The translations under genes and the position numbers were made by a program. Shown here one piece after another: positions 1 to 8,300 of a stretch of 14,352 bases of DNA. Below the pieces are notes generated by a model, which was not told the DNA's origin, searched no databases, and saw only the letters and a list, made by a program, of their open reading frames with translations. Source of the DNA: Thiobacillus sp. (GTDB lineage Bacteria; Pseudomonadota; Gammaproteobacteria; Burkholderiales; Thiobacillaceae); the NCBI GenBank assembly GCA_018780025.1, contig JADMKH010000260.1, forward strand, positions 14,826 to 29,177, written 5' to 3'. Positions within the stretch are counted from its first letter, which is position 1. The number at the start of each line of letters is the position of its first letter.

Positions 1-102
1 CCCCCCCACGACAGGCGAAATTGCGTCGCGCCAGCCATGGCAGGATGAAATGGCATTAGCGTTTAGAATCATCAACTGAATTCGATCCTGCAACCGGGTG
101 CC
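1..102. other. Left-edge leader region with no independent gene
   Basis: The first 66 bases start with a run of seven C and hold no open frame that I can assign to a gene. An in-frame TAG at 64-66 closes the corA frame upstream. From 67 to 102 the corA frame is open but contains no ATG, GTG or TTG. No convincing -35/-10 pair or Shine-Dalgarno sequence is visible here. The stretch probably holds the corA promoter and leader, but that is inference from position. Confidence 0.4.
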
Positions 103-180
103 ATCATCGACTGCCAGCTATTCTACAATTCGAAACTCCAGACCATTGCCTTTGCCGATATCAGCGATCACGTCGGCCAG

Positions 181-1065
181 ATGGATCGCTTCATCTGGAT
201 TGAGCTGAGATCCCCCGACAGCCAGACCATCACGCGGCTGGGGGACGAGCTTGGCCTGCACGCATTGGCACTGGAGGACGCGATCTCGACCCATCAGCGC
301 CCCAAGCTGGAAGAATACGAAGGCCATGTGTTCATCGCCACGCGCACCGCCCAGCTGTGGGAAACGCGCATGGAGCTCGGCGAAACCCATCTGTTTGTCG
401 GCAGCAATTACGTTGCCGCCATCCGCCACGACAGCGGCAGCGGCTACCAGCGCGTCAGCGAACGCCTGCAGCGACGCCCCAATGGCATCAGTGCCGCCAC
501 CCCCTATGCACTGTATCTGGTACTCGACCTCATCGTCGACCAGTTCCGTCCCGTCATCGAGGCCATGCAGGATCGATTCCATTCACTCGAAAGTCAGCTG
601 ATGAGCGGCGCCAAACCGGGGCGCGGCATTCTGGAAAAACTATACGAGATGAAGCGCGATCTGACCCTGTTGCGCGACGCCAACGAGCCGATGCAGGAAA
701 TCACCCTGAACCTGATTCGTCTGCACCCGGAGTTGTCCACCAGGGAACTCAAGGCGTATTACCGCGATATCCACGACCACTCGGTTCGCGTATCTGCCTC
801 GATCGACCGCTTGCGGATCTCAACATCGGATGCGATGCAGTTCCATCTCGCCACGCTGTCGGTGAAGCAAAACGAATCGGTGCAGAAACTGGCGGGCTGG
901 GGTGCCTTGCTGGCATTGCCCACGGTGATATTCAGTCTCTACGGCATGAACTTTGAATTCATGCCCGAACTGAAATGGCCGTGGGCGTATCCTGCCCTGC
1001 TGCTGCTAACCGGGCTGGGGGTGGGGATGCTGTATCGGCGACTGAAACGGCGCGGCTGGATCTGA
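181..1065 (+). CDS. corA: CorA-family magnesium/cobalt transport protein (coding probably begins upstream, near 88-103)
   Basis: CorA proteins form homopentameric inner-membrane channels that take up Mg2+ (also Co2+ and Ni2+). Counted from the ATG at 181 the product has 294 residues. A long, mostly helical and charged cytoplasmic part is followed by two C-terminal membrane helices (about 236-254 and 269-284). The GMN signature is at 255-257, followed by the short periplasmic loop FEFMPELKW, as expected for the family. The C-terminus is basic (YRRLKRRGWI). The frame stays open upstream to 67 and encodes a stretch (IIDCQLF onward, from 103) that looks like the usual CorA N-terminus, so the 181 ATG is probably internal. 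No ATG, GTG or TTG lies in frame between 67 and 181. A CTG at 88 or a non-canonical ATC at 103 are the candidates. The gene converges with its right-hand neighbour, with 10 bases between the stops. The family call is secure; the start is not. Confidence 0.92.
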   Translation: MDRFIWIELRSPDSQTITRLGDELGLHALALEDAISTHQRPKLEEYEGHVFIATRTAQLWETRMELGETHLFVGSNYVAAIRHDSGSGYQRVSERLQRRPNGISAATPYALYLVLDLIVDQFRPVIEAMQDRFHSLESQLMSGAKPGRGILEKLYEMKRDLTLLRDANEPMQEITLNLIRLHPELSTRELKAYYRDIHDHSVRVSASIDRLRISTSDAMQFHLATLSVKQNESVQKLAGWGALLALPTVIFSLYGMNFEFMPELKWPWAYPALLLLTGLGVGMLYRRLKRRGWI

Positions 1066-1075
1066 TTCCGCCTGC

Positions 1076-2254
1076 TCAACGCGAGGCACCCCGCACATAG
1101 CGGATGCGCGTGCCGCGCTTCTCGTCACGTTCCTGCCACACCAGATGCAACTGCCCCAGATCATCCAGAACGGCGACCGGATCGGTTTGCGCGCCGGCAC
1201 CGGACGCTGCCGGAATGGCTTCATTGTCGCCAAACGCACCGCCTTTCCATTCGGCAAGCCATACATCCGGCGTGCCGTCGCGTGCGTCATCCCACACGGC
1301 CAGCAGACGACCGCTAGTGTTGCCAACAACTTTAGCGTGCCACTGCACCATATTGTCGCCAAAGCCATCCTGCACCTTGAGGTTGCGGCCGAAATGGCGC
1401 TCCCCCTCATCCACCGCTGCGTACACGTCATAACCTGAAAGAAAATCGCGCTTGTCGAGCCAGACTGCAGCGACCCCACGTTTGCCCCAGGCAGTCAGGG
1501 TAGGCCGCATCGCGCCGGTGCCCGCGCCCAGCCCATCCACGCTGCCACTTTTTCTGTCGGTCAAACGGGCAGGCGACGCAAAGCTGCGGCCATCGGAACT
1601 GTGGCTCGCCATCGGTACGGTGTGGCGGTTGCGACGGTCTTCCCACGCCACGGTCACACTGCCATCGCCTGCAACCGCCAACGCCGGCCAACCCTGCTCG
1701 TCACCAGGCGCAGCGGCTTCTACGGGTTGCGTGAGGCTGACACCCAGTGTGCCGGCAGTTGCGGTCAGCGAAGCCACAACGATGCGGCGGAAGCGCCCGG
1801 CCTGCTCGGCCCAAGCAGCATAGAGCCTGCCTGCGCCCGCTGCCAGCGTAACCTGCGCAGACTCGATCTCGGTTAGCCTGATCGCAGCCCCCCCGGGTAC
1901 GACTTGCGCATGCACCCGACCGGCTTCTTCCCATGCCGCCACAAAACGTCCCGCACTCAAGGCCACCACCACCGGCTCATAACACTCGGTCTGGCTCAGG
2001 CGGATTTCCGTCCGGAATTTTTTGGCCGGCGCGGGTTTGATTGCCAGATAACTCTGCGGGCTGCCATTGCGGTTGTCTTCCCACACCACGCCCACGCTAC
2101 CATCCGACACTGCCACGCCCTGGCGGTTAGCCGATTCCAGATGCGGGAAAACCTTTGCGCCCTGAACTGAATTGACCGGCAGCGCGTCGCTCCAGATCCA
2201 GGCCGCCTGAGCGGACCCCGACAGCGCCGCCAGAACGAGCAGGGCAGCTCTCAC
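1076..2254 (-). CDS. Secreted seven-repeat protein, predicted beta-propeller (sialidase-like fold)
   Basis: I do not recognise a named family. The 392-residue product starts with a signal peptide (hydrophobic residues 3-15, likely cleavage after AQA at 17), so it should be periplasmic or exported. A short motif, two small hydrophobic residues then W, one residue, D/E and usually R, recurs seven times: VVWEDNR (57), AAWEEAGR (106), AAWAEQAGR (146), VAWEDRR (202), AVWLDKR (263), AVWDDAR (319) and LVWQERD (371). The spacing of 40-61 residues fits one motif per blade of a seven-bladed propeller of the sialidase/BNR type. No catalytic sialidase residues can be assigned, so a binding or scaffolding role is as likely as an enzyme. 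The start is a GTG at 2254-2252 that overlaps the stop of the thioredoxin-like gene (GTGA), indicating translational coupling and joint expression. Confidence 0.75.
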   Translation of the reverse strand: MRAALLVLAALSGSAQAAWIWSDALPVNSVQGAKVFPHLESANRQGVAVSDGSVGVVWEDNRNGSPQSYLAIKPAPAKKFRTEIRLSQTECYEPVVVALSAGRFVAAWEEAGRVHAQVVPGGAAIRLTEIESAQVTLAAGAGRLYAAWAEQAGRFRRIVVASLTATAGTLGVSLTQPVEAAAPGDEQGWPALAVAGDGSVTVAWEDRRNRHTVPMASHSSDGRSFASPARLTDRKSGSVDGLGAGTGAMRPTLTAWGKRGVAAVWLDKRDFLSGYDVYAAVDEGERHFGRNLKVQDGFGDNMVQWHAKVVGNTSGRLLAVWDDARDGTPDVWLAEWKGGAFGDNEAIPAASGAGAQTDPVAVLDDLGQLHLVWQERDEKRGTRIRYVRGASR

Positions 2255-2742
2255 GATTTACCGCCCAAAAATTCAGGCAGGGTTTTCTGCTTGTAGTGCC
2301 CGCCTCGCACATAGCGATCGAAATCGCGAAAATCCTGCACAGTTTTAAAACCGGGAGCCTGCATGATCTTGTCGCCCTGCGGCGTCATATAAACGAAAAG
2401 TGGGGACGCAAACGCCTGCAACCGCACCCCCAGTTCGGCTTCGGTGATGCGCTCGCCGCTTGGCAATGTCAGCCTCCGCCCCGATTCGGCATCGACATAC
2501 ACCAGTTCGTAGTGATCGCTGTAAAGCGTTTTCAGCGACGCGTCGGAAAAGGTTTTTCTGTTGGTGTGGTCACACCACGCGCAGCCATAGCGACCGAAGT
2601 AGAGAAAAATCGGCTTGCCGCTCGCGCGCGCCGCCTTGAGGCCGGTATCGAAATTGACGAACGGATAATCGGGCGGCGGGTCGGCCAGCGCAGCTGTGGC
2701 CCAGAAACAGGTTGCCGCCATCAAGTGCTTGATCACATTCAT
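2251..2742 (-). CDS. Secreted thioredoxin-like protein with a CAWC active site
   Basis: The 163-residue product has a signal peptide (cleavage likely after ALA at 20) and then a thioredoxin fold of the Thioredoxin_7/SoxW-like kind. The strand KPIFLYFG leads into the redox motif C54-A-W-C57, and the likely cis-proline is P114 in FASPLFVYM. It should act in the periplasm as a thiol-disulfide oxidoreductase; the partner is unknown. I chose the ATG at 2742 because AAGGAG lies six bases upstream and because it gives a clean signal peptide. A longer frame reaches back to 2802 but would bury the signal sequence. The start faces mog across an 85-base divergent gap, and the stop overlaps the start of the propeller gene, so that protein is a plausible partner. 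The fold call is strong; the specific role is not established. Confidence 0.85.
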   Translation of the reverse strand: MNVIKHLMAATCFWATAALADPPPDYPFVNFDTGLKAARASGKPIFLYFGRYGCAWCDHTNRKTFSDASLKTLYSDHYELVYVDAESGRRLTLPSGERITEAELGVRLQAFASPLFVYMTPQGDKIMQAPGFKTVQDFRDFDRYVRGGHYKQKTLPEFLGGKS

Positions 2743-2782
2743 CCGGTTCTCCTTCAGCACTGAAATCAGCCTGTTGATCTTC

Positions 2783-2810
2783 ATTCTGCTAAATTCAGGC
2801 ATTCATGCAA
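2783..2810 (-). promoter_or_regulatory. Possible sigma70-type promoter for the thioredoxin/propeller pair
   Basis: On the minus strand TTGCAT (2810-2805) and CAGAAT (2788-2783) are separated by 16 bases. They match the -35 consensus at three positions and the -10 consensus at four. Transcription would start roughly 30-35 bases before the ATG at 2742. This is a weak match in the only non-coding gap that could serve the divergent genes. I saw no comparable plus-strand pair for mog. Confidence 0.25.
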
Positions 2811-2827
2811 CCCTCTTTTCCGACTAT

Positions 2828-3382
2828 ATGACACACGACGCCATCCGTATCGGCCTGGTTTCCATCAGCGACCGCGCAAGCAGCGGGATCTATGAAGACA
2901 AAGGCTTGCCCGCACTCGAAGCCTGGTTGGGCGATGTATTGGTCAATCCTGCCGAATATGTCACGCGGCTGATTCCGGATGAGCAGGCACGCATCGAATC
3001 CACCCTGATCGAACTGGCCGACACTGAAAGCTGTTCACTGATTCTCACCACCGGCGGCACCGGCCCGTCGCCGCGCGACGTCACACCCGAGGCCACCCTG
3101 GCCATCGCGCACAAGGTGCTGCCCGGCTTTGGCGAGGCCATGCGCGCGGTGTCGCTGAAATATGTGCCGACCGCCATCCTGTCGCGCCAGGTCGGGGTGA
3201 CGCGCGGTGCCAGCCTGATACTCAACCTGCCGGGGCAGCCCAAGGCGATCAAGGAAACCCTCGACGGCATTTTTGCTGCGGTACCCTACTGCATCGACTT
3301 GATTGGGGGGCCGTATCTCGAAGCCAGGCCGGACACCCTCACCGTGTTCCGCCCCAAATCCGCATTGCGGCCAACACCATGA
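2828..3382 (+). CDS. mog: Molybdopterin adenylyltransferase
   Basis: Mog activates molybdopterin by transferring AMP from ATP, giving the adenylated intermediate into which MoeA inserts molybdate; it acts in the cytoplasm. The 184-residue product spans the whole MoaB/Mog domain. It begins IRIGLVSISDRAS, has the binding-loop motif TTGGTGPSPRDVTPEAT at 74-90, and a second conserved stretch, SRQVGVTRGASL, at about 119-130. E. coli Mog is about 195 residues, so this is full length. The ATG at 2828 puts the family N-terminus in the right place; the open frame further upstream (from 2696) is antisense to the thioredoxin gene. No strong Shine-Dalgarno is seen before the ATG. The stop overlaps the next start (ATGA at 3379-3382), so the two genes are probably co-translated. 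MoaB is the close alternative name; the length favours Mog. Confidence 0.93.
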   Translation: MTHDAIRIGLVSISDRASSGIYEDKGLPALEAWLGDVLVNPAEYVTRLIPDEQARIESTLIELADTESCSLILTTGGTGPSPRDVTPEATLAIAHKVLPGFGEAMRAVSLKYVPTAILSRQVGVTRGASLILNLPGQPKAIKETLDGIFAAVPYCIDLIGGPYLEARPDTLTVFRPKSALRPTP

Positions 3383-4116
3383 CAACCATTTTCGATGCGC
3401 TTGCGCGCGCCCTGCGCGATCTGTTCAGCCTGCGCGTGCTGTGGGTGGTGGTGTGGCCGATGCTGGTGGCCATGCTGCTGTGGCTGGCGTTGGGGATCAC
3501 GTTCTGGCGCACCTTTTCCGGCTGGCTGGAATACGGGCTCGATCGAATTGGCATCCAGGTCTGGCTGGCCGAACTTGAACCCACGTGGATTGCCAACGGC
3601 ATTCAGGCGCTGCTGCATCTGATGCTGTTCGTGCCGCTGGTGATGTTGACCGCGCTTGTTCTGACCGCGCTGTTTGCCATGCCCACCCTGGTTCGGGTTG
3701 TAGCCGAACGGGATTATCCGCAACTCAAACGCGAAAACGGTGGCGGCTTTGTCGGCAGCGTGTGGAACGCGCTGATCGCCATCGTGATATTTGTGACGCT
3801 GTGGCTGGTGACGCTGCCCTTGTGGCTGATCGGTGTCGGCGTCCTGATTCCCTTCGTTGCCGCCGCCTACCTGAACCAGCGCCTGTTCCGCTATGACGCC
3901 ATTGCCGAGCATGCCACGCCTGCTGAAATGGCTACCCTGTTCAAGCACGAACGCGGCGGCTGGTGGGGACTCGGTCTGCTGACCGGCTTGATACAGTTTG
4001 TCCCGGTGTTGAATTTACTCGGCCCGGTGCTGGCTGCGCTGGCATTCATCCACTACGGCCTCGCACGTCTGAACCGGCAACGTATCCTCAACGACCCGAA
4101 GCAAACTGCTGTCTGA
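3379..4116 (+). CDS. EI24 domain (CysZ-like) integral membrane protein
   Basis: The 245-residue product looks like the EI24/CysZ-like membrane family. CysZ itself is a sulfate permease, but most bacterial EI24 proteins have no proven substrate. Hydrophobic segments lie at about 20-42, 74-100, 128-165 (long enough for two passes) and 196-228. The N-terminus (IFDALARALRDLFSLRVL) and the motif PFVAAAYLNQRLFRYDA around 158-174 are typical of the family. It overlaps mog by four bases, which implies one transcript, although the pairing says little about function. Its 3' end overlaps the 3' end of the convergent metzincin-like gene by 29 bases (4088-4116). The family call is good; transport of sulfate should not be assumed. 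Confidence 0.85.
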   Translation: MTTIFDALARALRDLFSLRVLWVVVWPMLVAMLLWLALGITFWRTFSGWLEYGLDRIGIQVWLAELEPTWIANGIQALLHLMLFVPLVMLTALVLTALFAMPTLVRVVAERDYPQLKRENGGGFVGSVWNALIAIVIFVTLWLVTLPLWLIGVGVLIPFVAAAYLNQRLFRYDAIAEHATPAEMATLFKHERGGWWGLGLLTGLIQFVPVLNLLGPVLAALAFIHYGLARLNRQRILNDPKQTAV

Positions 4117-4888
4117 ATCCTTCGTCGAGGTTGATCTCGTGTGCGGTCTGCGCCCCGATCACGCAACGCTCCAGGCTGGGTGGCATCACCGCACGCCCAT
4201 TCACTGCCAGATATCGACCCGCCATGATTTCCGCTTCGGTACGCGGCACGGATTGTGGCGATGCGGAATCAGCATAACCTTGCGGGTAAACCGGCTTGCC
4301 CTCGGCATCATATTTGTCCGTCGCACCCAGCGTATGCAACAACTCGTGTGCAATCACAATGTTGTTCTGTTCCGACTGCCCGGGGTCGGCGTAAGCATGC
4401 ACCACACCGATCAACCCTTTTTGCAAGCCCAGAGAATGTTGCAGGGCGATGCCGTCCTGCGGCGCGTAATACAGCACATATAATTTGATGGTGCCGAGTT
4501 GCGGCAGTAACTGGCCGGATTGTTGATACACCCACCAGCGCAGCTTCAGGCTCCAGAATATGGTTTTCAGCACACTGCCATCGCGCGGCGGCGCAGGCGG
4601 ATGGGCTTTCAGTTCGGGCTTCAACGTAACCCGCATGGCTGGCGACAGTTTCACCCCGTACCGGGTTGTCTCACGCTCGATGAAAGCGTTGATGCCCGAA
4701 AAGTCTTCCGCCTGCAACGCGTGTATCGTCGCGTTCGCCAATGCTGAACCATCCCCGTTGATCGGCGTCACGTAGACCACCAGCGGCGCACGCCAGCCTC
4801 GTGCCATGGTCTGCTCAAGCCAGGTCAATCCCAGCGCGGCAGCCAGAAGGCCCAGAAGGATCAATATCCGGAATCGTCGAAAAGTCAT
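4088..4888 (-). CDS. Membrane-anchored metzincin-like putative zinc metallopeptidase
   Basis: I recognise no named family. The 266-residue product has an N-terminal membrane anchor (about 8-24, after a basic MTFRRFR), then a soluble part expected in the periplasm. Its key feature is HELLHTLGATD at 181-191. This gives H181, E182, H185, G188 and D191, the HExxHxxGxxD form of the metzincin zinc site, in which Asp replaces the third His as in snapalysin. A methionine at 222 in EAEIMAGR is a candidate Met-turn. The central part has hydrophobic strands such as IKLYVLYYA (134-142). The substrate is unknown. It is the last gene of the kinase operon. Its ATG overlaps the stop of the preceding small ORF (ATGA), and it has no Shine-Dalgarno of its own, so expression probably depends on coupling. 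Its 3' end runs 29 bases into the EI24 gene. Confidence 0.72.
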   Translation of the reverse strand: MTFRRFRILILLGLLAAALGLTWLEQTMARGWRAPLVVYVTPINGDGSALANATIHALQAEDFSGINAFIERETTRYGVKLSPAMRVTLKPELKAHPPAPPRDGSVLKTIFWSLKLRWWVYQQSGQLLPQLGTIKLYVLYYAPQDGIALQHSLGLQKGLIGVVHAYADPGQSEQNNIVIAHELLHTLGATDKYDAEGKPVYPQGYADSASPQSVPRTEAEIMAGRYLAVNGRAVMPPSLERCVIGAQTAHEINLDEGFRQQFASGR

Positions 4889-4974
4889 GGTTTGAACTTG
4901 ATCCGGGAAAAGTCTGAACGCATCTCATCCAGCAAATGGGCCGCAAGCTGCGGGTTTGTATGCGCTTCACGCAT
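4885..4974 (-). CDS. Small ORF of 29 codons coupled to both neighbours
   Basis: This short frame fills the gap between the receiver gene and the metzincin-like gene. Its ATG (4974-4972) lies eight bases inside the receiver gene's end, and its TGA (4887-4885) overlaps the next gene's ATG. The peptide begins MREAHTNPQLAAHLL and ends RSDFSRIKFKP. It is hydrophilic, with no signal or membrane segment. No Shine-Dalgarno is visible, so translation would be by reinitiation or coupling. It may be a real small protein, a coupling leader that delivers ribosomes to the downstream gene, or a C-terminal tail reached by a frameshift near the end of the receiver gene. With 29 codons it could also be chance. 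No family is recognised. Confidence 0.4.
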   Translation of the reverse strand: MREAHTNPQLAAHLLDEMRSDFSRIKFKP

Positions 4975-5356
4975 TCACACGTTTCCAGATATTCCGAACC
5001 TGGTCCGCCAATGTCATGGGATCGAAGGGTTTGGCAATCACATCCAGCGCGCCCAAATCCCGATAACGCTGGATCTCGCTGGGCTGGACCTTGGCAGTCA
5101 TGAAGATCACAGGCGTTTCCTTCAGTGCGGGATTCTCGCGCAGGGCAGCCAGCGTAGTCGGGCCGTCCATGCCCGGCATCATCACATCCAGCAAGAGCAG
5201 ATCCGGTTTGAATGCCGGCCCGGCCTCCACCGCCTCCTCGCCGCTGCCACACACCCTGAGCGTGAAACCGCCCACGGTTTCGAGTGCGAGCCGGGCTACT
5301 GTTCGGATGTCGGGTTCGTCCTCAACGTACAAAATCGTGCTTAAAGCGAGGGGCAT
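4967..5356 (-). CDS. Stand-alone receiver (CheY-like) response regulator
   Basis: The 129-residue protein is a single receiver domain with no output domain. The acidic pocket is E12-D13-E14 (YVEDEPD), the phospho-acceptor is D57 in LLLLDVMMPG, the switch threonine is T87 in IFMTAK, and the conserved lysine is K109 in IAKPFDP. All residues needed for phosphorylation are present. It probably receives phosphate from, or shuttles it to, the hybrid kinase encoded 28 bases upstream in the same operon, and acts by protein-protein contact. The ATG at 5356 has AAGGA seven bases upstream. The 3' end overlaps the small ORF by eight bases. Confidence 0.93.
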   Translation of the reverse strand: MPLALSTILYVEDEPDIRTVARLALETVGGFTLRVCGSGEEAVEAGPAFKPDLLLLDVMMPGMDGPTTLAALRENPALKETPVIFMTAKVQPSEIQRYRDLGALDVIAKPFDPMTLADQVRNIWKRVNA

Positions 5357-5384
5357 AAAATATTCCTTTTACGGGTCTTCATCG

Positions 5385-8300
5385 TTACCTGGGCTCAATC
5401 AACACTGGATCGACAGGAAAGGGGCCTGCCATCTCCAGGCTTGAACGGATTGCCCGAACCAGGCTCTTCTCGTCTGTGCGCGACTTCACGAAAGCGGCGG
5501 AGACCTGGATGCGTATGTCTTCATCCACTTCCTGAGCCGAAAACACGAGCACCGGTATCGGCGGCTCTGCTGCATTCAGCAGCGGCAGCAGATCCAGTCC
5601 CGAACCATCGGGCAGGCCGATGTCGAGAATCACCAGCGAATAATCCCCCATGCCGAGTCGGTCACGCGCAGCGTCCAGCGAATCGGCCAACTCGATGTCA
5701 GCCACCCCTTCCAGCATGGCACGAACAATAGCAGCAATGTCCAGGTCGTCTTCCACGTGTAAAACCCGCCGCCCCTTGCGGGGCCCGCTTTTCACCGCGC
5801 GCGATACGGCCTGTAACAAACGTGGCTCATCAATGGGTTTCTCCAGCCAGTCGAGCACCGACAACACCGCTGCATTTTCCAGCAGCTTGCGCCCTTCATC
5901 GGCCACGGCCGACACCACAATCACCGGCAGTGCGGCGGTTTCCGGATTGCTGCGCAGCTGTTGCAAAAAACCGATCCCGCTTTCCCTGTGCAAAAGCAGA
6001 TCGAGCGTCATCGCTGCATAAGTCGCGGCGGCCAGGCGTTCGCGTGCCTCGGGAACGCTCCCTGCGGTGTCTGCCGCATAGCCCTGCTGCTCGAGTATCA
6101 GCCTGATCAGCTTGGCGATATCCGGGTCATCCTCGACGATCAGGATGCGTGGACCCTGCTTCTGGCTGATTTCCATCGCCGCAGCTTGCAGCGGCAAGTC
6201 CACAAAAAACGTGGTGCCCTTATTCTTTTCCGTCTGGTAGCTGATACGCCCACGGAGATGTTCAACAATCGCCTTGGTGATGCTCAGGCCCAATCCCGTC
6301 CCGCCTTTTTTACGGGTATCGGAGGAGTCTGCCTGACTGAACTTCTGGAACAGTCTGGACTGGAATTCCTCCGGGATGCCCGGCCCTTCATCGCGCACAG
6401 CAATGCGCGCATACGCCCCCCGCTGCTCAAGACTGACATGCACGCTGCCGCCCGGAGGCGTGAATTTGGCGGCATTGGATAGCAGATTGGTCATCACCTG
6501 GATCAGGCGGTCACGGTCACCCATCACACGCAGGTCCGGCAATTCGCCATCGACCACAATCGCCGTTTGATGCTGGGCCGCATAAGCCTGGTTGGCAGCG
6601 ATGGTTTCGTTCACCAGCGCAGGCAGATCGAGCAGCCTCATGTCAAAGACCATCTTGCCGGACTCGATCTTTTCCATGTCCAGGATGTCATTGATCAACC
6701 GCACCAGGCGGTCGCAGTTAGTGCTGGCAATATTGATCAACTCTTTGGCTTTGTCGGGCAGTGCACCGGTGGCGCCGCCCGCCACCAGTCCCAGCGCGCC
6801 ACGAATGGAAGTAAGCGGCGTACGCAATTCGTGGCTCACCGTGGAAATGAATTCACGCTTCATCAATTCCATCCGTTTGCGTTCGGTGATGTCGTAGCCA
6901 ATACCCAGATAGCCATAAATCGCGCCCGCCGCATCGAACAGGGCGGTAACCGACAACAGGACCGGGTAGGTGCTGCCATCCTTGCGGACGTAGGTCCACT
7001 CGTTTTCATCGGGCATGCCGTCCCGCGTTTTGACCACAAACGCCTCGAATCCGGGTTCGATTGTTTTTCCCAACTCGTCGGACAAAGCCCTGGCGCGCGC
7101 CACGACTTCATCCGGAACATGTATCGCCGCCGGGGTGAGCTTGCCCACGACCTCTTCCGCGGTATAACCCAACATGCGCTGCGCCCCCGCGTTGAAGACG
7201 GTGATCACCCCTTCTGGATTGGCGGCGATGATGGAAAAGTTGGCGCTATCGAGGATGGCCTGACGCATCGCCGTCACGGCGCGCAATTCGGCTTCGGCCT
7301 GTTTGCGCTCGGTGATGTCATGCACGATGCCGACATAGCCCTTGCCACTTCCCTTCTCGAATTCATTCACCGCCAGTTCCATCGGGAAGGTACTGCCGTC
7401 GCGCCGCTTGCCGGTGACTTCACGGCCCGTACCGATGATGCGGGCTTCGCGGGTATCGGCGTAATGCTGCAAGTAGCCATCGTGCTCGCTGTGATAGGGC
7501 TCAGGCATCAGGATCTTGACGTTCTGACCAATGACCGCCCTGGCTGCATAGCCAAACAAGCGTTCCGCAGCGGGATTGAATGACTGAATGATGCCGCGCC
7601 CGTCGATGGTGATGATGCCATCGAGCACCGTGTTCAGCACCCCTTCGGCACGTACCTCGCTTCTCATCAGTTCAGCCGCACGCTTCTCCGCCAAGTCCTC
7701 CAGCCTGGCGTTCATGTCGCGCAGGAGGGTACGTTCGCGCAGGATGCGCTGTTCCATCGGGCGAAACACCAGGAATACCAACGCCAGGGCCAGCAGCACG
7801 GTGCCAGCAACCAACGCGCGGTAAAGCCGCTGGAGCGACTTTACCTGGTTTCGGCTGTCCTCGACCGTCACTTGCACTGCAGTCTGAAACCCCCGCAACA
7901 GATTTCTGGCCTGCTTGCGTAAGGACGAGTCAGGTGCCAGTGCATTGGCTATCAGACGATCGCTACGCAAGGCGGCAACCCGTTCGATCCCGATCAGATA
8001 AGCCTGCACCTGGTTGTTGATTGACGCGGGGCCGTCGAAGTAGAGCGCATTGACTTCGGCGAACGATTTCCGGGCGTCGGGGTCCTGCAGCGCAGCCTGA
8101 ACAGCTTGATGGCTTTTCCGCATTTCGGCCAACGCAGTGTTCAGGTCTTCGCGACTTTTATCGCGCCCTGCTGCGTCATCAGGGGAAGCGAGCCGAGTCG
8201 CCAGCAGCAGGATACGCTGCGACCACATGCGCTGCTGCGCAACCGAATAAATCAGGGCCGCATCCTGTTCACGCTTATGGATACGGGTATCGACCAGAAA

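Noticed and set aside
2773..2786. A possible FNR/anaerobox beginning TTGATC in the mog/thioredoxin gap
   Set aside because: The second half does not match ATCAA, so the palindrome required for an FNR-type site is absent.
2696..2827. An extended N-terminus for mog starting at 2696
   Set aside because: The extra 44 residues overlap the thioredoxin gene antisense and have no counterpart in Mog proteins; the ATG at 2828 gives the family start.
3286..3948. A minus-strand frame of 220 codons opposite mog and the EI24 gene
   Set aside because: The Gln/His/Arg-rich product is a shadow of hydrophobic codons on the other strand.
6567..7583. A plus-strand open frame of 338 codons opposite the hybrid kinase
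   Set aside because: It is antisense to the PAS and HisKA regions of a clear kinase gene, with no recognisable motif or ribosome-binding site.
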